Part shown: one piece after another, positions 37,180 through 47,716 of the stretch
Numbering within the stretch: the first letter of the stretch is position 1
Layout of the letters: each line of letters opens with the position of its first letter
Assembly: GCF_014638355.1 (NCBI RefSeq)
Contig: NZ_BMFK01000001.1
Coordinates: 325,160 to 389,159, forward strand
Length of the DNA stretch: 64,000 nt
Reading direction: 5' to 3'
Source of the DNA: Priestia taiwanensis
GTDB lineage: Bacteria; Bacillota; Bacilli; Bacillales; Bacillaceae_G
Made by a program: the position numbers and the translations under genes
The notes under the pieces: generated by a model
What the model saw: the letters and a program-made list of their open reading frames with translations, nothing else
Told to the model about the DNA's origin: nothing
The model's database searches: none

Positions 37180-38691
37180 ATGACAGTTCAACAACTTGAA
37201 ACAGTCGAACAAGAGTTTTTAGCATATGTGAAGAAAATGGGTAGTTATGGTGAAGCATTAAGCCTTGTTTTCTGGGATTTACGTACAGGGGCACCTTCGA
37301 AAGGGATAGAGCAACGTTCAGAAGTAATTGGCATTCTTTCCGCAGATATTTTTGATATGTCTACGTCAGAGAAGATGGAATCTTTCTTAAAGGAGTTAGA
37401 AGGAAAAGAAGGATTATCAGAAATTACAGTGAAGACGTTAACGGAATGTCGTAAAGAATTCGATCGCAATAAGAAAATTCCGAAAGAAGAATATCAAGAA
37501 TATGTGAAGCTACAAGCGATTGCGGAAAGTACATGGGAAAAAGCACGAGAAGCGTCTGATTTTGCGATGTTTGAGCCATATTTAGAAAAACTTGTGGCAT
37601 TTAATAAGAAATTTATTACATACTTAGGCTATGAAGGAACACCTTATGATAGATTACTTGACGAATATGAGCCAGGCGTAACGGTAGAAGTATTAGACCG
37701 CGTATTCGGTCAATTACGTGAAAGTATTGTACCGTTAGTGAAGCAAATTGCCGAGAGTAAGAAAGAATTAAAGACAGAGGCATTATTTAAGCATTTCTCA
37801 AAAGCGAAGCAAGAAGAATTCACATTGAAATTAGTAGAAGAGTTAGGTTATGATTTCGAAGCTGGTCGCTTAGACGAGACAGTACATCCATTTGCGATTA
37901 CATTAAGTCAAAAAGACGTTCGTATTACAACTCGTTATGATGAGAATGATTTCCGTATGGCATTATTCGGTACAATTCATGAGTGTGGACATGCGGTATA
38001 TGAGCAAAACATTTCAAGTGACTTAATGGGAACGCCGTTAAGTGCTGGAACGTCAATGGGGATTCATGAGTCACAATCATTATTTTATGAGAATATGATT
38101 GGACGTAATAAATCATTCTGGAAACGTCACTATGACCGTCTGAAAGAATATAGCGATGGTCAATTTGATTCATTGTCACTAGACGAATATTATGAAGCAA
38201 TTAATGAAAGTAAACCATCATTCATCCGTATTGAAGCTGATGAATTAACGTATCCACTACATGTTATGGTTCGTTATGAAATCGAAAAAGAATTATTTAA
38301 CGGAAATCTTCAAGTAAAAGACTTGCCGAAAGTATGGAATGAGAAGATGGAAGAATATTTAGGAATTGTTCCTGAAAATGATGCCAAAGGTGTACTACAA
38401 GATGTACACTGGTCAGGTGGAAGCTTCGGATACTTCCCATCTTACGCATTAGGTTATATGTATGCAGCACAGTTTAAAAATACGATGATCAAAGACATTC
38501 CGAACTTTGATGCGTTATTAGAGGAAGGGAATGTAACACCAATTCGTGAATGGTTAACAGAGAACATTCATAAGCATGGTAGATTGAAGAAGCCGCTAGA
38601 CATTTTACGCGATGTAACAGGTGAAGAATTAAATGCAACGCATTTAATCCGTTACTTAGAAGCGAAATATAAAGAAATTTATAACTTATAA
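37180..38691 (+). CDS. ypwA: M32 family metallocarboxypeptidase YpwA
   Basis: 503 aa thermostable-type carboxypeptidase (Taq/Pfu carboxypeptidase family), removing C-terminal residues from peptides. Zinc site HECGH at about residue 267-271 (context TIHECGHAVYEQ) plus the downstream Glu in the HESQS region. Fully soluble. GAGGAGGGGG lies upstream of ATG 37180. Confidence 0.94.
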   Translation: MTVQQLETVEQEFLAYVKKMGSYGEALSLVFWDLRTGAPSKGIEQRSEVIGILSADIFDMSTSEKMESFLKELEGKEGLSEITVKTLTECRKEFDRNKKIPKEEYQEYVKLQAIAESTWEKAREASDFAMFEPYLEKLVAFNKKFITYLGYEGTPYDRLLDEYEPGVTVEVLDRVFGQLRESIVPLVKQIAESKKELKTEALFKHFSKAKQEEFTLKLVEELGYDFEAGRLDETVHPFAITLSQKDVRITTRYDENDFRMALFGTIHECGHAVYEQNISSDLMGTPLSAGTSMGIHESQSLFYENMIGRNKSFWKRHYDRLKEYSDGQFDSLSLDEYYEAINESKPSFIRIEADELTYPLHVMVRYEIEKELFNGNLQVKDLPKVWNEKMEEYLGIVPENDAKGVLQDVHWSGGSFGYFPSYALGYMYAAQFKNTMIKDIPNFDALLEEGNVTPIREWLTENIHKHGRLKKPLDILRDVTGEELNATHLIRYLEAKYKEIYNL

Positions 38692-38695
38692 AAGG

Positions 38696-38733
38696 AAAGT
38701 CGTAATGTACAGATGTACATTACGACTTTTTTG
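38696..38733 (+). terminator. Terminator after ypwA
   Basis: AAAGTCGTAATGTAC pairs with GTACATTACGACTTT, then T run. Confidence 0.9.
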
Positions 38734-38893
38734 TTTTGGAATATCCGAAAAAGAGAGACAACAAAGAACTGGAAATAGTCTTAAAACTTAACATTCATTG
38801 CTAGAAAGAAAAAAATATTCAGCTTTTTAATACTATTCTCTTTTCAAATTAAAAAGATTGATGTATACTTCACCTATCGATAATAAAGAAGCT

Positions 38894-39669
<776 letters not shown>

Positions 39670-39683
39670 GAAGAGGGGACAGA

Positions 39684-40991
39684 ATGATGAAACAACAACC
39701 AGTGAAAGTATTCTCATTAGGATTACAACATGTATTAGCAATGTATGCAGCGGCAGTAGTCGTACCACTTATCGTTGGTGGGGCGATTGGTTTAACCGGA
39801 GAGCAATTAACATATTTAGTGTCGGTTGATATTTTAATGTGTGGTGTTGCAACAATCTTACAAGCATTCTCGAATCGTTTCTTTGGGATCGGTCTACCAG
39901 TTGTATTAGGATGTACATTTACAGCAGTAGGGCCAATGATTGCAATTGGTTCGCAGTACGGAATATCGGCTATTTACGGAGCAATTATTGTAGCAGGTAT
40001 TTTCTTAATTGTGTTTGCTGGATTTTTAGGAAAACTAATGAAATTCTTCCCGCCAGTTGTAACTGGATCTGTCGTAACGATTATTGGAATTACATTAGTA
40101 CCGGTAGCAATGAACGATATGGCAGGTGGCATTGGAAGTGATGATTTCGGTAGTCTTTCGAACTTAGGCTTAGCATTTCTAGTCCTTACTATTATTATTG
40201 GTATTTATAAATTTTTCACTGGATTTATTCGTTCTATCTCGATTTTGTTAGGGTTAGTTATCGGAACGGTTATTGCTGGCTTTATGGGACAAATTAGCTT
40301 TCAAGCTGTTGCAGATGCAGAATGGTTCCACGTTGTACAACCATTCCATTTTGGTGCACCGACGTTTGAGTTAACGCCAATTATTACGATGTTGCTCGTT
40401 GTATTAGTCGGTGTTGTAGAAGCGGCTGGTGTATATTTTGCAGTAGCGGATATTTGTAACCGTAAGTTAACAGAGAAAGACTTCGCGAAAGGGTATCGTG
40501 CCGAAGGGATTGCCATTTTATTCGGTGGTATTTTCAACGCTTTCCCGTACACAACATATTCACAAAATGTAGGGCTCATTCAGTTATCTGGAGTTAAATC
40601 GCGTTCTGTTATATACACGTGTGGAGGAATCCTTATTACACTTGGTTTTATTCCGAAAGTAGCGGCATTAACGACAGTTATTCCAAAGCCAGTAATGGGC
40701 GGGGCAATGTTAGCGATGTTTGGAATGGTGATGGCATACGGGATAAAAATGTTAGCAAAAGTTGATTTTGCGAAGCAAGAGAATTTATTAATTGTTGCGT
40801 GTTCGGTAGGGATTGGTCTTGGAGTAACGGCTGTACCAGGATTTTTCGAACATTTACCTGAAAACCTTCGTATCTTAACAAGTAATGGTATAGTTGTAGG
40901 TGGATTTATGGCGGTCTTATTAAATATTGTTTTTAATTTATTCCCGCGAAAAGATGTGAAAATAGGCAAAAATGTGAAGGTTGCATCGTAA
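39684..40991 (+). CDS. pbuX: Xanthine permease PbuX
   Basis: 435 aa nucleobase:cation symporter-2 family transporter with 12-14 hydrophobic segments. Typical motifs are GLQHVLAMYAA at the N-terminus and NAFPYTTYSQNVGLI (the family QN-G signature) near residue 285-300. Supplies xanthine to Xpt and is under the same guanine riboswitch. Confidence 0.95.
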   Translation: MMKQQPVKVFSLGLQHVLAMYAAAVVVPLIVGGAIGLTGEQLTYLVSVDILMCGVATILQAFSNRFFGIGLPVVLGCTFTAVGPMIAIGSQYGISAIYGAIIVAGIFLIVFAGFLGKLMKFFPPVVTGSVVTIIGITLVPVAMNDMAGGIGSDDFGSLSNLGLAFLVLTIIIGIYKFFTGFIRSISILLGLVIGTVIAGFMGQISFQAVADAEWFHVVQPFHFGAPTFELTPIITMLLVVLVGVVEAAGVYFAVADICNRKLTEKDFAKGYRAEGIAILFGGIFNAFPYTTYSQNVGLIQLSGVKSRSVIYTCGGILITLGFIPKVAALTTVIPKPVMGGAMLAMFGMVMAYGIKMLAKVDFAKQENLLIVACSVGIGLGVTAVPGFFEHLPENLRILTSNGIVVGGFMAVLLNIVFNLFPRKDVKIGKNVKVAS

Positions 40992-41083
40992 TAAAATAAT
41001 TTTTCCAACTTTTCACTCGTCTTTTTTTGTTAAAATGCGTTATACTATAAGTGCACAACAGTAAGTTAACCTTCAAAACGTCG

Positions 41084-41117
41084 AAGCCTCTCCATTTAGA
41101 TGGGGAGGCTTTTTGGC
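41084..41117 (+). terminator. Terminator after pbuX
   Basis: AAGCCTCTCCA pairs with TGGGGAGGCTT (one G-U), T5. Confidence 0.85.
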
Positions 41118-41217
41118 GTCTTCATTATTTTTATTAGAATACGTCTTAATATTTAATTAATGATGAATTTTCTAGTAAAATAGAAGAAACTTCATAGAAA
41201 TAAAAGGGGAGAAAAGG

Positions 41218-44200
41218 TTGAGCACATTACAGGGGAAAGAACTTAATGAACGAATAGGGGAACGATTAGTTTCGTTATATGAGCAAGTGCAACGACATAG
41301 TGATCAAGAAACAACGTCGTCGCTCGTTTCTTTAATGAAGAAAACAAAAGATAATGATATATACATTGCGCTTTGTGGGCATTTCTCAGCTGGAAAATCA
41401 TCTTTCATTAATGAGATGTTCGGTGAAGGGCTGTTACCGACAAGTCCGATACCAACGAGTGCGAATACAGTAGCGTTCTCATATGGAGAAGCGGAAACTC
41501 GTCTTTATTTAAATACAGGTGAAAAAGTTGTTTATCCAGGAGAATATACGAAAAAAGATATCCAAGCGATGTGCAAAAATGGAGAACAAATTTTGCATAT
41601 TGAAATGAAGCGTAAACATCCATATTTGGCAAAAGGAGTTGTCTTTATTGATACTCCCGGTGTCGATTCAACGGACGATGCGCATAAATTAGCAACGGAA
41701 AAATTATTGCCAAGTGCAGATTGTATTTTATATATGATGGATTATAATCATGTGCAAGCAGCAGTGAACATAGAATTTGTTCGTACGTTGAAAAAACGTG
41801 GCAAACAATTGTATATTTTCGTCAATCAAATTGATAAACACAAGGAAGAAGAATTACCTTTTCATACGTATCAACAATCGACAAGAGAGGCATTCGCGGC
41901 GTTAGGTGTTGCAGAAGAAGAGATTTTCTTCTTATCTCTTTATGAGAAAGAGCATCCACATAACGATTTACAAAAAGTAAAGGCGTTAATGGAATCGTTA
42001 TATAAAGAGAAAGAGACAGAGCGTCTCCGCAATTACGAGCAAGAAAGCATGTATGTAATTGAACAACATATGGAGTACCGAAAGGAGTCATTACCTAATT
42101 TTGAACATTATCGTGAAGAAGATGTCCAACAGGTAGAAGGCATAATAAATAACTATAATGAAGAAAAAGAAGGATATATCGCTTCTTTACGAGAAAGTGA
42201 ACAGCAGTTCCAACGTGGGATAACAGATATTTTGCAAAATGCGTACATTATGTCGTATGAGGTACGTGAGTTAGTGAAAAGTTATTTAGAATCGATATCA
42301 CCGAATTTCAAAGTAGGAGGCTTATTCTTCGCAAAAGGAAAAACAGAAAAAGAAAAAGAACATCGTTATCGTGAGTTAATGGCATCATTGCTAGAAGCAG
42401 TGAAGACACAAATTGATGTCCATATGAAGGAATTTGTAAAGAAATTTATGAAACAACAGGACGTATCAAATCGAGGAGTAGAGCAACGATTATACGAGCT
42501 AGCTATTCCTATTTCAGATAACGTACTAATAGTTCGAACAAACGGTGCAGATCAACTAACAGGGGAGTATGTACTATTTTATTGCGATAGTGTCGTAAAT
42601 GAAATAAAGCGAGTATACAAAGAACAATATGTGGTGTTCTATCAACAAGAAAAGCAATATTTCATGCAGGCGACAGAGGAGAAAATAACGAAGGTTGATC
42701 GTGAATTAAGTGAACGAGTACGAGTGTTGCAGGATTTTTTATGCTTGAAAGAAGCGAAACAACAGTGGGAAGAAGAAAAGGGCGTTTTAATTCGTAAGTG
42801 GCAAGGTGAAGATGTAACGAATAACAAGAAAACCGTTGATGATGTGATGAAACAATACGAGGTAAAAGAGGCAAATGGAGAAGTTGATTGGAAAACAAAT
42901 GACAGCTTTGATGTAGTAGAAGCACAGATCGTAGACGATATAAAACAATCGAATCGTACCGAAATGCAGGGGCATATTACACGTGTCGTAGAAGAAGTGA
43001 AAAAAGTAGAAGAAATATTAACACCGTTTCCAGCGCTACATCATTTGCAACAAACGTTAGGTGAGAAGCGTGAACGTGTAGAGAATCGTCGCTTCACCAT
43101 TGCACTGTTTGGAGCTTTTAGTGCAGGTAAATCGTCATTTGCGAATGCATTAGTTGGTGAGAAAATTCTGCCGTCTTCGCCAAATCCAACGACTGCGACG
43201 ATTAATCGTATTACTGCACCAACGGATAAATATCCGCACGGAACAGTTGTAATTTATGAGAAAGATAGAACATTTACAACGGATATTTCAGAGTTAGAGG
43301 AATACGTAGCGAAAGAGGAACGAGCAAAGTACGTTGAACGAGTAGACATTCATTATGCATGTAATTTAACGAACATGGGTGTGACGTTAGTTGATACGCC
43401 TGGTGCAGATTCAATGAACAATCGGCATACAGATGTAGCGTTTGAGTATATTAAAAATGCTGATGCAATTTTCTTCGTAACGTATTATAATCACGTCTTT
43501 TCACGCGGGGACCGCGAGTTCTTAATTCAATTAGGGCGTGTGAAAAATACGTTTGAACTTGATAAAATGTTCTTCCTTATTAACGCCATTGATTTAGCGA
43601 AAGACGAAGATGAGTTGCATAGCGTGAAAATATATATCGAACAACAATTATTACAATATGGTATTAGACAACCACGTATTTTTGGTGTATCAAGCCAGCA
43701 AGCGATGAAAGGTGAACGAAAAAAATCCCGCATTGAAGACTTTGAAGAGTCATTCTACCGATTCTTATTACATGATCTCGTTCATATGTCACTTCGTGTA
43801 CTGCAAGACCGCATGGTTCATACAGAAAAGCAAGTGACAACAATGATTCGTATGATGACAACGAGTGAAGAAGAAAAACAACGTGAATACGCATTATTAG
43901 TAGAAGAGCGAGAACAACAACGAGCGAAAGTAATGCTACCACTCGCGGAGACAGAACAGAAGGCTTTCCGTATGGAATGTGAAGAGTTATTGTACTACGT
44001 GAAGAAGCGTGTATTCGTTCGTCTACACGATGTGTTTGTGGAATTCTTCAATCCAAGTGTTGTAAAGAAAGATAAAACGATTCTGCAAGCATGCTTAGTG
44101 GATTTGTTGAAGTTCTTGGAACACGATATTGTGCAAGAAATTCGTGCAACATCTTTACGTCTAGAGAAATATATGAAAGATAACCTTCAATATACGAAGG

Positions 44201-44634
44201 AGCAGTTGAAAGTGGATATACAAAAAGGGAATGAGCAATGTGATGTATCTTTTGATTTGGAAGTATCGTTCCGTCCGCCAACTTTTCATAAGCCGTTTGA
44301 AGAGATGGATATGAAGCGATTCCAAAAAGCATTAGCGTTATTTAAAAATCCGAAAGCATTCTTTGAAAACAATGAAAAAGCATTAATGGAAGAAGAAATA
44401 CAACAACAATTAGAAGAACCACTTTCTCTATATACGGAGACAACACAACAGCAATTTGTTTCTCATTACATGGAGGAATATGCGAATGCCTATGACGAGA
44501 TGCAGCGTAAGTTAATAGAAGAGATTGACCAATTCTACACAAGTCTTGAGGAAGTGTTATTACAAGAAGCAGATATCGAATTATATGAGAAATTACAGAA
44601 AGAGTTACGACAAATAATAGCATATATCTCATAG
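41218..44634 (+). CDS. dynA: Double dynamin-like GTPase DynA (YpbR)
   Basis: 1138 aa made of two dynamin-like units in tandem. P-loops are GHFSAGKSS (about residue 50) and GAFSAGKSS (about 633); the G3 boxes DTPGVDST and DTPGADSM and the G4-like NQID and NAID follow each. Long helical segments after each GTPase head form the stalks; a hydrophobic paddle-like stretch lies near 350 (GGLFFAKG). B. subtilis DynA tethers and fuses membranes and protects against membrane damage and phage. Starts at TTG 41218 behind GGGGAGAAAAGG. Confidence 0.93.
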   Translation: MSTLQGKELNERIGERLVSLYEQVQRHSDQETTSSLVSLMKKTKDNDIYIALCGHFSAGKSSFINEMFGEGLLPTSPIPTSANTVAFSYGEAETRLYLNTGEKVVYPGEYTKKDIQAMCKNGEQILHIEMKRKHPYLAKGVVFIDTPGVDSTDDAHKLATEKLLPSADCILYMMDYNHVQAAVNIEFVRTLKKRGKQLYIFVNQIDKHKEEELPFHTYQQSTREAFAALGVAEEEIFFLSLYEKEHPHNDLQKVKALMESLYKEKETERLRNYEQESMYVIEQHMEYRKESLPNFEHYREEDVQQVEGIINNYNEEKEGYIASLRESEQQFQRGITDILQNAYIMSYEVRELVKSYLESISPNFKVGGLFFAKGKTEKEKEHRYRELMASLLEAVKTQIDVHMKEFVKKFMKQQDVSNRGVEQRLYELAIPISDNVLIVRTNGADQLTGEYVLFYCDSVVNEIKRVYKEQYVVFYQQEKQYFMQATEEKITKVDRELSERVRVLQDFLCLKEAKQQWEEEKGVLIRKWQGEDVTNNKKTVDDVMKQYEVKEANGEVDWKTNDSFDVVEAQIVDDIKQSNRTEMQGHITRVVEEVKKVEEILTPFPALHHLQQTLGEKRERVENRRFTIALFGAFSAGKSSFANALVGEKILPSSPNPTTATINRITAPTDKYPHGTVVIYEKDRTFTTDISELEEYVAKEERAKYVERVDIHYACNLTNMGVTLVDTPGADSMNNRHTDVAFEYIKNADAIFFVTYYNHVFSRGDREFLIQLGRVKNTFELDKMFFLINAIDLAKDEDELHSVKIYIEQQLLQYGIRQPRIFGVSSQQAMKGERKKSRIEDFEESFYRFLLHDLVHMSLRVLQDRMVHTEKQVTTMIRMMTTSEEEKQREYALLVEEREQQRAKVMLPLAETEQKAFRMECEELLYYVKKRVFVRLHDVFVEFFNPSVVKKDKTILQACLVDLLKFLEHDIVQEIRATSLRLEKYMKDNLQYTKEQLKVDIQKGNEQCDVSFDLEVSFRPPTFHKPFEEMDMKRFQKALALFKNPKAFFENNEKALMEEEIQQQLEEPLSLYTETTQQQFVSHYMEEYANAYDEMQRKLIEEIDQFYTSLEEVLLQEADIELYEKLQKELRQIIAYIS

Positions 44635-44682
44635 ACAAAACATGATACAATGACGTAAAGAAACACATACAGGGGGATACAG

Positions 44683-44946
44683 ATGAGTAACGTACATGAA
44701 GCAATTTCAAAGCATAGTCAAGCACAACATCAAATAGTCAAAAGATTTGTGGAATTAGAATATCGCCGTGAAGATGCGATTGAAGCAGCGGTCGCAAAAT
44801 GTAAAAATGGAGAGGAGTTCTCTATAGGTAACATTAATGTTATTACGGAAGAAATGAACGAACTAGCAAGGACAACAGGAATCGTACCGGTACGCAAGTA
44901 TGTAACGCCTGAAATGGTGCAAGAATACGTAACACGACTTCAGTAA
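44683..44946 (+). CDS. ypbS: YpbS family protein (DUF2533)
   Basis: 87 aa, helical, soluble; AGGGGG upstream. The position right after dynA matches ypbS. Role unknown. The next gene starts 14 bp later, so it may share a transcript with the sulfurtransferase. Confidence 0.78.
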   Translation: MSNVHEAISKHSQAQHQIVKRFVELEYRREDAIEAAVAKCKNGEEFSIGNINVITEEMNELARTTGIVPVRKYVTPEMVQEYVTRLQ

Positions 44947-44959
44947 GAGGAGTGGGGAA

Positions 44960-45796
44960 ATGAAACACCTTGTCGAGGTAGAATGGTTGCATGAACATTT
45001 GCAAGACGTACGTGTTATTGATTGTCGTTTTGATATGAGCAACAAAGTACGTGGAAAAGTACAGTATGAGCAAGATCATATTCCGTCGGCAGTGTATATG
45101 GATTTGAATCACGATCTATCGAGTGAAGTGAAAGAGCATGGTGGACGCCATCCTCTTCCCTCTATTGAAATGTTTATACAATTATTAAGTTCATATGGCA
45201 TTGATAAGAAGACAACTGTTGTTGCATACGATGATCAAGCTGGTGCAAATGCGTCTCGCTTATGGTGGCTGTTAACATACATAGGACATGAAAAGGTATA
45301 TGTGCTAAATGGAGGTTTCTCCGCATGGAAGCAAGCTCATTATGAAACGACGAATGAAATTCCAATGTTTGAGAAGAAAGTGTATACAGCAAGCATTCAG
45401 CATCATTTACTTGTTAATATGGAAGAGGTCCGTGAGAGAATTGAAAGCGGAGCTGAAGGATACATTCTTGTCGATTCCAGAGAACCAATTCGTTATGTTG
45501 GGAAAGAAGAGCCGATTGATAAGGTAGCAGGTCACATTCCGACAGCAACAAATTTATTTTGGAAAAGCAACATAGATGAGAATGGAAAGTGGAAGAGTAC
45601 CGAAGAATTACAAGTGAATATGGCTCACCTACAAGGAGAAAATGAAGTCATTGTGTATTGTGGATCAGGTGTAACAGCGTGTCCAAATATTATTGCCATG
45701 TCAGAAGTAGGCTTACGTAATGTGAAGTTATATGCGGGTAGTTTCAGCGATTGGATTTCATATGAAGAGAATGAAATTACGAAAAAGGCAGATTAA
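44960..45796 (+). CDS. Two-domain rhodanese-type sulfurtransferase
   Basis: 278 aa. Two rhodanese domains: an inactive N-terminal one (about 8-125) and a C-terminal one (about 150-270) with the active loop CGSGVTA (Cys near residue 234). The CGSGVTA loop is closer to 3-mercaptopyruvate sulfurtransferases than to classic thiosulfate rhodaneses (CRKGVT), so the substrate is uncertain. It moves sulfane sulfur to acceptors such as thiols or cyanide. Confidence 0.88.
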   Translation: MKHLVEVEWLHEHLQDVRVIDCRFDMSNKVRGKVQYEQDHIPSAVYMDLNHDLSSEVKEHGGRHPLPSIEMFIQLLSSYGIDKKTTVVAYDDQAGANASRLWWLLTYIGHEKVYVLNGGFSAWKQAHYETTNEIPMFEKKVYTASIQHHLLVNMEEVRERIESGAEGYILVDSREPIRYVGKEEPIDKVAGHIPTATNLFWKSNIDENGKWKSTEELQVNMAHLQGENEVIVYCGSGVTACPNIIAMSEVGLRNVKLYAGSFSDWISYEENEITKKAD

Positions 45797-45815
45797 TCGA
45801 ACATATTTTCTTTAG

Positions 45816-45844
45816 TTGCATGCGAAAGTTTTTTGTAATACAAT
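45816..45844 (+). promoter_or_regulatory. Sigma-A promoter of the 6S RNA candidate
   Basis: TTGCAT at 45816-45821 and TACAAT at 45839-45844 with a 17-bp spacer; the start would be near 45851. Confidence 0.75.
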
Positions 45845-45850
45845 AAAGAC

Positions 45851-46066
45851 ATCGATAAGCGATTCCTGCGATGTACGTTACATGGTTATGTCTTAAACCA
45901 ACGTATTGAAACCGGAAGCTCAATATTTAAGCAATAACATCATGCCTTTATGTAAGGAAGATGAAATTGCTTGTGAGGGCATCCCCTTATTAGGGCGGGT
46001 TTTCAAGGCATAATTTGATGACGGCATATGCGGGGCAAACCTCACAATTTTGTGGGGTTTTTTATT
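45851..46066 (+). ncRNA. ssrS: Probable 6S RNA (sigma-A RNA polymerase-binding regulator)
   Basis: About 200 nt between a strong promoter and a terminator, no ORF. The 5' part CCTGCGATGTACG and the 3' part GACGGCATATGCGGGG resemble the closing-stem halves of 6S RNA (E. coli GAGATGTTCG and GGCGGCATCTCGG) and pair with each other. Between them is a long, largely complementary rod, as expected for a 6S central bubble. Identified from consensus memory, not alignment. Confidence 0.68.
46038..46066 (+). terminator. Terminator of the 6S RNA candidate
   Basis: AACCTCACA pairs with TGTGGGGTT; T6 tail. Confidence 0.85.
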
Positions 46067-46142
46067 TATTTCCAAATATAATTAATTCCATAGTCCTTAC
46101 TAGTTGAAGTTTCATTTTATCAAAAGGGAGATTACGAAAAAA

Positions 46143-47012
46143 ATGAGAAATAAAATTATGTTAGTAGATGGAATGGCCCTATTATTTCGTGCATTTTATG
46201 CAACGAGTGTACATGGGAATTTCATGAGAAGAAGCGATAGCACACCGACGAATGGTATTCACGGCTTAGTGAAGCATTTATTATATGCAAGCCAGAATTT
46301 TAAGCCAACACATACGATTATTTGTTGGGATATGGGAAGTGAAACGTTCCGAACAGAAGCATATGAAAACTATAAAGCGAATCGTGGGGCACCGCCTGAA
46401 GAATTAATTCCACAGTTTGATTTAGCGAAAGAAGTAGTAGCTCAATTAAATATTCCAAACATTGGCTACAAAGGATACGAAGCAGATGACTGTATTGGTA
46501 CACTTGCTGCAGCATATAAGGAAGCTCATGATGTGCTTGTTTTGACAGGGGATACAGACTTACTGCAGTTAGTAGACGAGACAGTACATGTTGCCTTGCT
46601 TAGAAAAGGTCTTGGTAACTACGAAGTATACGACCCAGCAACGTTTGTTGAAGCAAAAGGTATTAACGCTTCTCAATTAGTAGATGTAAAAGCACTAATG
46701 GGAGATAGTAGCGATAACTATCCCGGTGTAAAAGGTATTGGAGAGAAAACGGCGTACAAGCTTATTCAGGAGCATGGTACAGTTGATACCTTACTTGAAA
46801 ATGTAGATTCGTTAACGAAAGGACAGCGTACGAAAATTCTCGAGTGCTTAGATGATTTACACATGTCGAGAGAATTAGCGGCTATTTATTGTGAAGTGCC
46901 AATCGAATGTTCGCTAGAGAAAGCTGTACATGAAGTGGATGAAGAACGTATAGAAGCGGTGATTCGTGCTATGGAGTGGAAGCGCGGAGAGCAGTTTTTA
47001 CAACTATTATAA
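46143..47012 (+). CDS. ypcP: 5'-3' exonuclease YpcP (PolA-like FEN domain)
   Basis: 289 aa flap/5'-exonuclease related to the N-terminal domain of DNA polymerase I; processes RNA primers and replication flaps. Acidic metal-binding motifs: VDGMALLFRAF, DDCIGTLA, LTGDTDLLQ and MGDSSDNYPGV, then a helix-hairpin-helix KGIGEKTAYKLI. ATG 46143 with GGGAG upstream gives the family start MRNKIMLVDG. Confidence 0.94.
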   Translation: MRNKIMLVDGMALLFRAFYATSVHGNFMRRSDSTPTNGIHGLVKHLLYASQNFKPTHTIICWDMGSETFRTEAYENYKANRGAPPEELIPQFDLAKEVVAQLNIPNIGYKGYEADDCIGTLAAAYKEAHDVLVLTGDTDLLQLVDETVHVALLRKGLGNYEVYDPATFVEAKGINASQLVDVKALMGDSSDNYPGVKGIGEKTAYKLIQEHGTVDTLLENVDSLTKGQRTKILECLDDLHMSRELAAIYCEVPIECSLEKAVHEVDEERIEAVIRAMEWKRGEQFLQLL

Positions 47013-47019
47013 ATGAAGA

Positions 47020-47056
47020 AAAGCATCTCGTTACACTGTAGACGGGGTGCTTTTTG
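47020..47056 (+). terminator. Terminator after ypcP
   Basis: AAAGCATCTCG pairs with CGGGGTGCTTT; T5. The rest of the gap to 47270 is AT-rich with no feature I can support. Confidence 0.8.
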
Positions 47057-47269
47057 TATGGAATAACCTTTAATTATTGGTATTTTCTTTTGAATTTGAA
47101 CATGAGTGATAGGCCGCCACAAATAATCCCTGTGATAAGTCACCTAATCTTTTGATAATGAAGGTATTATTTTTTATAGAAGTTAATGTATTAACAGAGT
47201 ATTAGAGAGTCGAAACGAAAGCTGGATTTAAAAGTGTTGTTGAGTGAAGGGACATATATAAATAGAAGA

Positions 47270-47312
47270 AACAGGCCATATGAGTGAATCATCACTCATA
47301 TGGCTTGTTTTA
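47270..47312. terminator. Bidirectional terminator hairpin at the end of the RNase HI gene
   Basis: AACAGGCCATATGAGTGA and TCACTCATATGGCTTGTT form an 18-bp stem; T-rich on the plus strand and moderately on the minus strand. Confidence 0.85.
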
Positions 47313-47699
47313 TTTTTGAGCTTCAATTGCTTTTCGTGCTAAGGCATCAGCTACGCTATTTTGGCTACTTGGGATCCATTTGATAAAGAAGAGATCAAAT
47401 GTTTCAATCATCTGTAGCGCTTCTTCTAGTAGCGGAGCAAATGCTTTGTTTTTCGCGAATTGTTTCTCGACGGCGCGTTCTACTAGTTGAGAGTCGGTAC
47501 GAAATGAAACGACTTTGTAATTTTGTTTGATACATATGCGTAAGGCATGTAATAATGCATGATATTCCGCTTCGTGATTGGACATATTGCCAAGTGGAAT
47601 GGAGTAGTTTTCGGCAGAGCCGTGTCCTTTAATAAAGACACCAGCTCCTGATATACCTGGATTACCAGCTGTTGCACCGTCAATATATACTTCAATCAT
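47310..47699 (-). CDS. RNase HI family protein (YpdQ-like)
   Basis: 129 aa from the ATG at 47699 (GGAGG upstream). RNase H acidic residues are present: YIDGA at the N-terminus, HEAEYHALLHAL, RTDSQLV and VADALAR. GNPGISG near residue 10 is the usual turn. Likely a cell-wide RNA:DNA hybrid nuclease, but the short domain lacks the basic handle. It lies 17 bp downstream of the epimerase-like gene, so they share a transcript. Confidence 0.88.
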   Translation of the reverse strand: MIEVYIDGATAGNPGISGAGVFIKGHGSAENYSIPLGNMSNHEAEYHALLHALRICIKQNYKVVSFRTDSQLVERAVEKQFAKNKAFAPLLEEALQMIETFDLFFIKWIPSSQNSVADALARKAIEAQK

Positions 47700-47716
47700 A
47701 CGAGTTGCCTCCGTTA

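Noticed and set aside
47057..47269. Hidden small gene or RNA after ypcP
   Set aside because: AT-rich with no binding site plus start in an extended frame and no clear promoter-terminator pair beyond the shared hairpin.
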